This document shows, one piece after another, positions 1 through 5,903 of a stretch of 6,029 nt of DNA (positions are counted from its first letter, which is position 1; every line of letters begins with the position of its first letter). The translations under genes were made by a program, and so were the position numbers. The notes below the pieces were generated by a model. The model was not told the DNA's origin, searched no databases, and was given only the letters and a program-made list of their open reading frames with translations. The stretch covers positions 1 to 6,029 of the forward strand of contig DMXI01000671.1 in the NCBI GenBank assembly GCA_003483885.1. The letters are read 5' to 3'. Source of the stretch: Microscillaceae bacterium (GTDB lineage Bacteria > Bacteroidota > Bacteroidia > Cytophagales > Microscillaceae).

Positions 1-281
1 GTCAAAAAGACGGATTGACTAATAATCACAACATTCGAGTAGCTGTAAAAGGTGGTGGATGTTCTGGATTAATGTATGATTTAAACTTTGATGCAGAAGT
101 CAAAGAAAAAGATGAAATTTTCGAAGACAAAAATGTAAAGATTCTAGTAGATAAAAAGAGTCTATTGTATCTTTTAGGAACTACGCTTGATTTCACTGAT
201 GGCCTCAACGGCAAGGGTTTTCACTTTGTAAACCCTAACGCTAGCCGTACTTGTGGTTGTGGAGAAAGCTTTGCTGTATAA
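1..281 (+). CDS. HesB/IscA-family A-type Fe-S cluster carrier, 5'-partial
   Basis: The protein is a small cytosolic A-type carrier that binds an Fe-S cluster and passes it to apoproteins (known family role). Visible signature: R-V-A-V-K-G-G-G-C-S-G-L near the start of the visible part, then T-C-G-C-G-E-S-F at the C-terminus. This gives the three family cysteines, with 63 residues between the first and the C-G-C pair. The gene runs off the left edge. A TTG at 15 could be read as a start, but the same frame stays open to base 3 (Q-K-D-G-L-T-N-N), which fits the helix-to-strand linker of the family. I therefore read TTG as an internal Leu, with roughly 15-20 N-terminal residues missing. The stop is TAA at 279-281, and a strong terminator follows, so this is the last gene of its transcript. 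Sequence alone does not separate IscA, SufA and ErpA, so no symbol is given. Confidence 0.93.
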   Translation, partial: QKDGLTNNHNIRVAVKGGGCSGLMYDLNFDAEVKEKDEIFEDKNVKILVDKKSLLYLLGTTLDFTDGLNGKGFHFVNPNASRTCGCGESFAV

Positions 282-313
282 CTAAAGCATACATAGCCTC
301 TCCTGCTAATAAA

Positions 314-344
314 TTGCAGGACCCATTTTTAAAATGTATTTTGG
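314..344 (+). promoter_or_regulatory. Possible Bacteroidota-type promoter for the DacB gene
   Basis: A TTG at 314-316 and TATTTTGG at 337-344 are separated by 20 bases. The Bacteroidota consensus is TTG (-33) and TAnnTTTG (-7) with about 17-23 bases between them; the -7 box here has one mismatch. Start of transcription would fall around 350, inside the upstream arm of the terminator that ends the Fe-S carrier gene. Only 28 bases lie between that terminator and the DacB start codon, so a promoter has to overlap it or lie upstream. This is a motif match only. Confidence 0.25.
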
Positions 345-391
345 CAGCCAACTCAGGAGTTTCACATACTCATTGAGTTGGCTGTTTTTTT
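345..391 (+). terminator. Strong intrinsic terminator after the Fe-S carrier gene
   Basis: Perfect 11-bp stem: CAGCCAACTCA at 345-355 pairs with TGAGTTGGCTG at 374-384. The loop can form a further 4-bp stem (357-360 with 368-371). Seven T residues follow at 385-391. A weaker 6-bp hairpin (TCCTGC 301-306 with GCAGGA 316-321) lies just upstream, between the stop codon and the main stem. The structure separates the Fe-S carrier gene from the DacB gene. Confidence 0.9.
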
Positions 392-419
392 GTCCATGTA
401 TCACTAACCCCTTGCTCAA

Positions 420-1979
420 ATGCATTCCAGGTTTTTATTTGTATTCATCGGTTTTTTAGGGATTACCCTGCTTACCTGTAGCCAAACCCAACAAACACCT
501 GAACACCAAACCAATGCCAACACTCACGTGGCAAACGCTTCACAATCAATGGATACCCAACCTGACTCTCCAGAAAATATCCCCAATAGTCTGAAAACCC
601 TTATCAATCAAATGCATCAAGACCCGGTAATGCGGCATGGAACCTGGGCGTTTTCAGTACAAGACATTGCTTCAGGCAAAAGCCTGGTCACAATCAATCA
701 GCACAAAACCCTCAATGTAGCTTCCAGTCTTAAAACAGTGACTACTGCGGCTGCCTTGGGTATTTTGGGGAGCACCTTCACCTTTAAAACCTACTTACAA
801 TACGATGGGAAACTTACCAATGGAATACTCAATGGCAATCTATACGTCAAAGGAGGTGGCGACCCTACCATTGGTTCTCCACTGCTCAAATATTCGTTGA
901 GTGCTACCTTGAACCAGTGGGTAGCCGCCATCAAAAAAGCAGGCATCCGCCAAATCAAAGGCAAATTGATCATAGACGAAACCTTGTTTGAGGAAAACGT
1001 GACTCCTTCGGGTTGGATTTGGGCCGACATGGGAAACTATTATGCAGCTCCTGCGGGAGCCATCAATGTGCTAGACAATACTTACCGATTGTATTTTCAG
1101 CCGGCAAGGCGCCTCAATGCCAAGCCTAAAGTACTGCGAACCAGCCCTTGGATACCACGTATCAAATTTATTAATCACTTAAAAACAGCCGCCGCAGGTA
1201 CGGGAGACAATGCTTATATTCATGGCGCCCCCTATGACAATACGCGTTATATCAATGGTACAATTCCTATGGGGGGAACCTTCTCTATCAAGGGGTCTAT
1301 TCCAGATCCGGGATTTTATCTGGGAGTAAAACTGAGAGAAAAGCTTATCCAGTCTAAGCTAATGACTTCCAAAAACAAGGCGACTACTTCTCGTTTGCTG
1401 AAACTGGAACAAAAAACACTGAATACCCAACGTAAAACCATTCATACCCATCAATCCATTCCTTTGCAAAAAATCGTTAACTGGATCAATTTATACAGTG
1501 TGAACCTTTATGCAGAAGCAGTGCTTAAAATGATTGGTGTGCAGCAAAAGCAAGAAGGGAGCACTGAAGCAGGAGTAAAAGCCATTGCTGAGTATTGGCA
1601 ATCAAAGGGAGTATCCAAGGGAGGGTTTCATATGCAAGACGGAAGCGGCCTGGCGCAGTCTAATGGCATTACGGCTTATCAATTGGCTCAAATTCAAAGA
1701 TTAGCGGCTAAACAAAGCTACTTTACCCATCATTACAATTCTTTACCCATTGCTGGGGTATCGGGTACGCTCAAAAATGTGGGCATTGGCACCCGTGCTC
1801 AGAATAACTTACGCGCCAAAACCGGCGGAATGACCAGGGTGATTGCCTTTACAGGTTATTACAAAAATCGCTCAGGTAAACTCCGGAGTTTTGCATTGGC
1901 AGCCAACCAATACAATTGCAAATACCAAGTAATCAAAGCTAAACTAGTCCGATTGATGGTAGCTATGATGGAGCTATGA
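420..1979 (+). CDS. dacB: D-alanyl-D-alanine carboxypeptidase/endopeptidase, PBP4 type (peptidase S13)
   Basis: Periplasmic class C penicillin-binding protein that trims the terminal D-Ala of peptidoglycan stem peptides and cuts cross-links (known family role). The 519 residues carry all three active-site motifs: S-S-L-K at 102-105 (nucleophile Ser102), S-V-N at 360-362 and K-T-G at 467-469. The family stretches G-N-L-Y-V-K-G-G-G-D-P-T (139-150) and D-G-S-G-L (407-411) are also present. The 258 residues between S-x-x-K and S-x-N match the large domain insertion of S13 enzymes. The N-terminus is a hydrophobic leader ending L-L-T-C (Cys20), which is either an imperfect lipobox (Thr instead of Gly/Ala/Ser before Cys) or a normal signal peptide; a Gln/Thr/Asn-rich linker follows to about residue 55. 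ATG 420 is chosen because the in-frame ATG at 396 is stopped two codons later. No Shine-Dalgarno is visible. The 3' end carries a short tandem repeat. Confidence 0.95.
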   Translation: MHSRFLFVFIGFLGITLLTCSQTQQTPEHQTNANTHVANASQSMDTQPDSPENIPNSLKTLINQMHQDPVMRHGTWAFSVQDIASGKSLVTINQHKTLNVASSLKTVTTAAALGILGSTFTFKTYLQYDGKLTNGILNGNLYVKGGGDPTIGSPLLKYSLSATLNQWVAAIKKAGIRQIKGKLIIDETLFEENVTPSGWIWADMGNYYAAPAGAINVLDNTYRLYFQPARRLNAKPKVLRTSPWIPRIKFINHLKTAAAGTGDNAYIHGAPYDNTRYINGTIPMGGTFSIKGSIPDPGFYLGVKLREKLIQSKLMTSKNKATTSRLLKLEQKTLNTQRKTIHTHQSIPLQKIVNWINLYSVNLYAEAVLKMIGVQQKQEGSTEAGVKAIAEYWQSKGVSKGGFHMQDGSGLAQSNGITAYQLAQIQRLAAKQSYFTHHYNSLPIAGVSGTLKNVGIGTRAQNNLRAKTGGMTRVIAFTGYYKNRSGKLRSFALAANQYNCKYQVIKAKLVRLMVAMMEL

Positions 1980-1980
1980 T
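1961..1980 (+). repeat. 11-base-period tandem repeat over the dacB stop codon
   Basis: AGCTATGAT occurs at 1961-1969 and again at 1972-1980, separated by GG. CGATTGA also occurs at both sides (1950-1956 and 1981-1987). The present stop TGA (1977-1979) lies in the second copy. Removing one 11-base unit would make the reading frame end at the TGA in the right-hand CGATTGA, with a slightly different C-terminus. Confidence 0.7.
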
Positions 1981-2081
1981 CGATTGAAAAGCTACCTTAA
2001 CATTCCTATAGATTGCGATATCAATATGGTTCCGTTCGTCTATTGTAGGTGCATTTCAGAAGAAAAAAGAAATATTAAGCA

Positions 2082-2111
2082 AGACGATGCCTATTTGCGT
2101 CTGTTTTTTTT
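2082..2111 (+). terminator. Probable intrinsic terminator after dacB
   Basis: AGACG at 2082-2086 pairs with CGTCT at 2098-2102 around an 11-base loop. A G and then eight T residues (2104-2111) follow. The stem is short, but its place about 100 bases after the dacB stop and the long T run support a terminator. It sits 48 bases before the next start codon. Confidence 0.6.
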
Positions 2112-2159
2112 AATTAAAATTCCTAAATTTCCAGTTATTCACCAATAACCAAAGCACTC

Positions 2160-3887
2160 ATGATAAAATATTTACTCGTTGCAGGTTTAGCATTTTTGAT
2201 GGCCTGTGGAGGTAATCCTCAGAAGGGTGACGGAAAAGATAGCACCCAAAGCAATGCTGCGGATAGCACTGAAAAAAACGCTGAAAACAGCAAAATAAAG
2301 CAATATTTGGCGCAGTATGCGCCTTACGAAATGGCTTTTGATGCTAGCGGATACAGCGATAAAGACAAGCAGGTTTTGAAAAAGCTGGTAAAGGCTGCTG
2401 AGTATATCGATACCTTGTATTGGCTGCAAACCTCCAAGTATGGCTTACGCCTGAGAGATAGCCTTGTGAAACTGAATGATCCAGTCTCTAAAGATTTATA
2501 CACGCTGGTATTGCGCAATGGAGGGCCATTTGAGCAGTTGAATGAACACGAAACCTTCATGGGTGACCAAGCCTTTTATGGTGGAGGGGAACTTTACCCC
2601 AGAGGAATGACCAGTGAACAATTTGACACGTATGTGCAAAAACTTCCCAAAGAACAGCAAGCGGAGTTTATGTACCCTTATACCGTGATTAAAGAAGATG
2701 GTACCAGCGAAGACGGGCAAAAAAAGTACAAAGCAGTACGTTATTCGGTGGCGTACAAAGAACGCCTTGCCCCAATCGTGAAACTTTTGAACGAATGTGC
2801 GGACCTTACGGATAATGAATCGTTTGCGAAGTTTTTAAGGCTCAAAGCCAAGGCATTGACCACTGATAACTATTTTGATGCCGATGTGGCCTGGATAGAT
2901 ATGAAAGGCAACAAGTTTGATATGGTATTTGGCCCTTTCGAAACTTATTCAGACAAAGTTAAGGGGGTAAAGGCCAAGTATGAGGCTTACATAGAGATTG
3001 TAGATCAAACCGAGTCGGATAAGCTGGACAAATACACCCAATATCTCACCCAAATGGAAAATAACCTGCCTATTCCAGATGAATACAAGTCCATTGTAAA
3101 AGGGTTGACGGCCAAGTTTATCATTGTACAAGATATTATTCGCAAAGGGGAAGGTGCCATTGGCTATCAGGCAGTAGCGACTAATTTGCCCAATGATCCT
3201 GAAGTACACGCCAAAAAGGGAACCACCAAGACTTTTTGGAAAAATATGTTCAAGGCACGATTCAACGCCATTATCAAGCCTGTAAGTCAGGAATTGATTG
3301 ATGAATCTCAGCTACAGTATTTGTCTGACGAAGGTTTTTTTCAGTTTGTGCTGATGCACGAAATTTGCCACGCAGTAGGTCCTCGTAAAGTAAAAGTAGG
3401 CCCTAAAAAAGGAATGGCCACCAATGCTGCTATTGGCCCAGACTATAGCGCCCTGGAGGAAGCCAAAGCAGATATTTCGGGCTTGCATTCGTTGGCTTTC
3501 TTGATGGATGAAGGTGTGGTAGATAAAAAGCGGGAACGAGAGTTTTATGTATCGTTTTTAGGCAGTTTGTTTCGCACGGTTCGTTTTGGCTTGGAAGAAG
3601 CCCACGGCAAGGCAGCCGCCATTTCGTTAAATTATTTGCTTAAAAATGGAGGGTTAAAATACAACGATCAAACCCAGCGTTGGTCAATAGATTTTGCCAA
3701 TATCCGTGAAGGCATTAAAAACCTGGCGAGAGAATTATTGATTTTAGAAGGGGATGGTGATTCAGCAAAAGTGAAGACGTTTTTTGAAAAATGGACGGGA
3801 ATGTCTCCTCAGCTTAAAACTAGCCTGGAAAAAACCAAGAAAATTGCTATTGACGTATTGCCCATTCGTTCTATCAAATGGGAATAA
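2160..3887 (+). CDS. Lipoprotein zinc peptidase, M49 (dipeptidyl-peptidase III-like) family
   Basis: Predicted metallopeptidase of 575 residues, lipid-anchored in the envelope. The leader M-I-K-Y-L-L-V-A-G-L-A-F-L-M-A-C-G-G carries a good lipobox with Cys16, followed by a Gly/Ser/Asp/Lys-rich linker to about residue 45. The zinc site is visible: H-E-I-C-H at 400-404 (two His ligands and catalytic Glu401) and E-E-A-K-A-D at 433-438 (third ligand, probably Glu434), about 30 residues apart. Other stretches I associate with bacterial M49-like proteins are A-W-I-D-M-K-G-N (244-251), F-G-P-F-E-T-Y (257-263), N-L-P-N-D (342-346) and F-R-T-V-R-F-G (471-477). Classical dipeptidyl-peptidase III has H-E-x-x-G-H; the one-residue-shorter form here is that of the bacterial group often annotated as Zn-dependent hydrolase. 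Substrate unknown; peptide hydrolysis is inferred. Monocistronic by its flanks. No Shine-Dalgarno is seen before the ATG. Confidence 0.85.
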   Translation: MIKYLLVAGLAFLMACGGNPQKGDGKDSTQSNAADSTEKNAENSKIKQYLAQYAPYEMAFDASGYSDKDKQVLKKLVKAAEYIDTLYWLQTSKYGLRLRDSLVKLNDPVSKDLYTLVLRNGGPFEQLNEHETFMGDQAFYGGGELYPRGMTSEQFDTYVQKLPKEQQAEFMYPYTVIKEDGTSEDGQKKYKAVRYSVAYKERLAPIVKLLNECADLTDNESFAKFLRLKAKALTTDNYFDADVAWIDMKGNKFDMVFGPFETYSDKVKGVKAKYEAYIEIVDQTESDKLDKYTQYLTQMENNLPIPDEYKSIVKGLTAKFIIVQDIIRKGEGAIGYQAVATNLPNDPEVHAKKGTTKTFWKNMFKARFNAIIKPVSQELIDESQLQYLSDEGFFQFVLMHEICHAVGPRKVKVGPKKGMATNAAIGPDYSALEEAKADISGLHSLAFLMDEGVVDKKREREFYVSFLGSLFRTVRFGLEEAHGKAAAISLNYLLKNGGLKYNDQTQRWSIDFANIREGIKNLARELLILEGDGDSAKVKTFFEKWTGMSPQLKTSLEKTKKIAIDVLPIRSIKWE

Positions 3888-3913
3888 CAAAAAGATAGTT
3901 TATAAAGTAATGC

Positions 3914-3952
3914 AATGGCTGGTGGAACACGTCGAGGTATTTGCCAGCCATT
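3914..3952 (+). other. Stem-loop downstream of the M49 peptidase gene
   Basis: AATGGCTGG at 3914-3922 pairs perfectly with CCAGCCATT at 3944-3952, and up to three G-U pairs can extend the stem inward. It begins 27 bases after the stop codon. No T run follows, so it is not a standard intrinsic terminator; it could stabilise the 3' end of the mRNA or mark its processing site. Confidence 0.5.
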
Positions 3953-4024
3953 TGATAAAGCAAGTGAGTTTAATTTAAGTGACAAACAAGAAACATCGTC
4001 TGTATTTTTTTAAAGAATAACTAA

Positions 4025-4073
4025 CCGATCTCACTAGTTTGCACGTTATTAGCGTGACAAATACCGAGATCGG
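4025..4073 (+). promoter_or_regulatory. Large leader hairpin just upstream of the PorP/SprF gene
   Basis: The outer stem is a perfect 8 bp (CCGATCTC 4025-4032 with GAGATCGG 4066-4073). A small internal loop leads to an inner stem, GTTTGCACG (4037-4045) with CGTG-A-CAAAT (4053-4062), which has one bulged A and one G-U pair. The terminal loop is TTATTAG. The structure ends 12 bases before the start codon and has no T run after it, so control of translation or mRNA stability, or a protein-binding site, is more likely than termination. The function is inferred from structure and position only. Confidence 0.5.
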
Positions 4074-4085
4074 ATTCAAAGTATC

Positions 4086-5150
4086 ATGAAGAATAAAATT
4101 TTAAAGGTTATAAAAAACAGGTTTTGTAAGTTGGCAGGTATTCAATTGATGGGATGGCTCTTCTGTGCTATTCCAAATACTCAGGCCCAGGATGCGCATT
4201 TTTCGCAATTCTACAACAACCCATTGTACATTAATCCGGCCCTTACTGGTACCACCGATGAAGCACGCCTGCTGTTTAATTATCGTACCCAATGGCCCAA
4301 GTTACCTGGTGAATTTGTAACCATCAATGTGTCTTATGACCAACACATCGCCGAATACAATAGTAATTTAGGGGCCTTGATTAGCCTGGATCGAGCGGGT
4401 TCTGCTGGCCTACGCAATACTAATATTAATCTTTATTATGCCTATACCCTGAAATTGAATTCAGAATGGGCCATGCAGGCTGGAGCCGCGGTTGGTTATG
4501 GGCAACGAGCCGTAGATCAATTTCGCTTGGTATTTGGCGATCAGTTATCGGCTACGGGTTCTACTGGTCAGGCCAGTCAGGAAGATGTAGGAGGTTTGGT
4601 AGCTCGCTATTTTGATTTATCGAGTGGTTTGGTGGTGTACAACGAAAACTTCTGGTTTGGTATTTCGGGGATGCATCTTAACCAGCCCAATAATTCTTTT
4701 ACAAATGAAAACACCGATGCTCAACTACCGATGCGTTTATCGGCTCAAATAGGGCTGAAAATTCCATTTTTGGAGTCGTTGACCAACCGTAATGTAGATT
4801 ACGAAGGAGCGGTAATGCCTGGAATCTATTATAGTCAACAAGGCGATTTTCGCCAGTTGGATGTGGGAGCCAATGTATATTATCACCCACTGACGGTAGG
4901 CTTGTGGTATCGGGGGGTGCCCATTCAAGAATCGGCCAACGGGGCGATTAGTTTAATGGCTGCTTTCAAATACCAAAAAATAAGCTTTGCCTATAATTAT
5001 GATTTACCCATAGGTCAGTTTGCGGGTATTACAGGTGGAGCACATGAATTGTCATTAATTATAAAAATGGGAGAAAATCAAAGCAAACGTTACAGCTACC
5101 GACGTCGCCGCAAGAATGCCCCAATCAGATTTCCCTCTATGATGGATTAG
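4086..5150 (+). CDS. PorP/SprF-family type IX secretion outer-membrane protein
   Basis: Outer-membrane beta-barrel of the PorP/SprF family. Known members work with the type IX secretion and gliding machinery, for example in secretion or anchoring of surface adhesins. The 354 residues start with a Lys-rich signal peptide (cleavage likely after N-T-Q-A, residue 34). The family hallmark follows directly: Q-D-A-H-F-S-Q-F-Y, then N-P-L-Y-I-N-P-A-L-T-G (about 35-55). Alternating hydrophobic strands fill the middle. Near the end is G-G-A-H-E-L-S-L-I-I (317-326), the usual last strand, then a basic tail (329-354) with an Arg/Lys cluster. The ATG at 4086 is needed for a full signal peptide; Met22 would leave too short a leader. 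No other secretion or gliding gene is in view, so it is an orphan copy here; such proteins often have several paralogues per genome, so I do not assign porP or sprF. A leader hairpin precedes it and a strong terminator follows. Confidence 0.93.
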   Translation: MKNKILKVIKNRFCKLAGIQLMGWLFCAIPNTQAQDAHFSQFYNNPLYINPALTGTTDEARLLFNYRTQWPKLPGEFVTINVSYDQHIAEYNSNLGALISLDRAGSAGLRNTNINLYYAYTLKLNSEWAMQAGAAVGYGQRAVDQFRLVFGDQLSATGSTGQASQEDVGGLVARYFDLSSGLVVYNENFWFGISGMHLNQPNNSFTNENTDAQLPMRLSAQIGLKIPFLESLTNRNVDYEGAVMPGIYYSQQGDFRQLDVGANVYYHPLTVGLWYRGVPIQESANGAISLMAAFKYQKISFAYNYDLPIGQFAGITGGAHELSLIIKMGENQSKRYSYRRRRKNAPIRFPSMMD

Positions 5151-5202
5151 TCTCCTCTCCTATTTAAAAAATATTCGAACAAAAAAAGACGCTGCAAAAC
5201 AG
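5149..5202 (+). repeat. 54-base direct repeat, copy A (stop codon and terminator of the PorP/SprF gene)
   Basis: This stretch runs from the last two bases of the TAG stop codon into the downstream arm of the terminator. It matches 5976-6029 at 51 of 54 positions (mismatches C/T, A/G and T/C), 827 bases apart. The match may continue past the window end. Confidence 0.9.
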
Positions 5203-5211
5203 CGTCTTTTT
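5181..5211 (+). terminator. Bidirectional intrinsic terminator after the PorP/SprF gene
   Basis: GACGCTG (5188-5194) pairs with CAGCGTC (5200-5206) around the loop CAAAA. An A run (5181-5187) lies upstream and a T run (5207-5211, continued by TCTTTT) downstream, so the A-T pairs extend the stem to about 12 bp. The symmetry lets it act on transcripts from either strand. Confidence 0.93.
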
Positions 5212-5590
5212 CTTTTCCTAACCACAAAGCTTATTAAATATCTTTACTTAATATAATTGCAAGCTGGGTGCCAGTTTCATAGTTGACTAATGAAATAAAT
5301 GATAACATCCTTACTATCAATTATTTAAATACCAACCAAACAGTTAACTAGATTAATAAACAAAGTCTCCTCACCCTTAGTTTGTACGATATTTAGTAAC
5401 CTGAACGAAATAACGTATGCGCTATCATTCAAAATTATGCTAATCCTAAATAATTCCGCTGGTTTTGTCCATGCCAACTCATTCAAAAAGTATATATAGG
5501 TAATAAACCATACTAAATTGGCGGTGAAGATAACATAGTCTTCATGCAAACTACCCCGAAGGAAAGTTTACTAAATGAGCTACTTTTTTC
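5212..5590. other. AT-rich spacer without a recognisable gene
   Basis: I see no coding region, tRNA or clear hairpin terminator here. Open frames on either strand are short, AT-rich and without recognisable motifs. The only repeat noticed is AAAGTCTCCTC at 5362-5372, which recurs at 5974-5984 at the start of repeat copy B. Confidence 0.6.
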
Positions 5591-5625
5591 TGCCTCGATT
5601 TTGTGTCTCCACCATAGCCGTCAGG
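5591..5625 (+). repeat. Inverted-repeat arm 1 of the structured intergenic element (short form)
   Basis: This arm contains TGCCTC, TGTGTCTCCAC (5602-5612) and CACCATAGCCGTCAGG (5610-5625). The last is the exact reverse complement of 5820-5835, and TGTGTCTCCAC is the exact reverse complement of 5883-5893. It therefore corresponds to 5820-5903 read on the - strand, with the 50 bases between the two GTG triplets of that copy missing. Confidence 0.8.
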
Positions 5626-5666
5626 CTAATGGCTGGTTCAGATTAACTGCCGTTGAGCTCACCAAA

Positions 5667-5769
5667 GGTTCGGTTTGTAATCTGAACCCCAATTGCTCTG
5701 AATTTGCAATTCAGGCACTCAGGGATTAAAAATCCCAAGCAGGTAACTTTCAGATTGTAAATCTGAAAG
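5667..5769. repeat. Cluster of four short hairpins with three-base loops
   Basis: Four local inverted repeats follow each other. H1 (5667-5688): GGTTC with GAACC outside a degenerate inner part, loop TGT. H2 (5698-5714): CTGAATT with AATTCAG, loop TGC. H3 (5722-5736): GGGATT with AATCCC, loop AAA. H4 (5747-5769): CTTTCAGATT with AATCTGAAAG, loop GTA. H2-H4 are perfect stems of 7, 6 and 10 bp and share an ATT-NNN-AAT core; H1 would fit the same plan if one A were restored. No T run follows any of them, so they are not simple terminators. A REP-like repeat family or a structured RNA are the alternatives. Confidence 0.8.
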
Positions 5770-5819
5770 AGCAACTCATATTTAATAAAATACTGTATAT
5801 CAAATACTTGTATTTTTAA

Positions 5820-5903
5820 CCTGACGGCTATGGTGTCCTCACAAACCGATAGGGTTCCGAAACTTTGGGTCTCGATCAAGCTGTGGAGACACAGCTTGAG
5901 GCA
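5820..5903 (-). repeat. Inverted-repeat arm 2 of the structured intergenic element (long form)
   Basis: CCTGACGGCTATGGTG (5820-5835) and GTGGAGACACA (5883-5893), followed by GAGGCA (5898-5903), match in inverted order the parts of arm 1 at 5591-5625. About 50 extra bases lie between them. The segment contains the hairpin at 5876-5899. Confidence 0.75.
5876..5899. other. Perfect 10-bp hairpin with a GAGA (GNRA-type) loop
   Basis: TCAAGCTGTG at 5876-5885 pairs perfectly with CACAGCTTGA at 5890-5899 around GAGA, closed by a G-C pair. On the + strand RNA the loop fits the stable GNRA tetraloop class. No T run follows (GGCAATGAATG), so it is not a standard terminator. Confidence 0.7.

Noticed and set aside
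15..281. TTG at 15 as the true start of the Fe-S carrier
   Set aside because: The frame stays open to the window edge and the residues before the TTG fit the family; the protein would lack its N-terminal helix.
2124..2131. TAAATTTC as a -7 promoter box for the M49 gene
   Set aside because: It misses the final G, and no TTG lies at the right distance upstream (the nearest TTTG is 26 bases away).
3784..3978. 64-codon + strand frame overlapping the end of the M49 gene
   Set aside because: It is an out-of-frame shadow over the conserved end of the M49 gene and continues only into spacer DNA.
4025..4073. Leader hairpin as an intrinsic terminator
   Set aside because: Neither strand has a T run directly after the stem, and it lies only 12 bases from the start codon.
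5325..5549. 74-codon open frame on the - strand, partly hydrophobic
   Set aside because: It is AT-rich with no convincing membrane-protein pattern, ribosome site or neighbour support; I cannot call it a gene.
5544..5729. 61-codon open frame on the + strand
   Set aside because: It runs through the inverted-repeat arm and hairpins H1-H3, has no recognisable motif, and its coding pattern is explained by the repeats.
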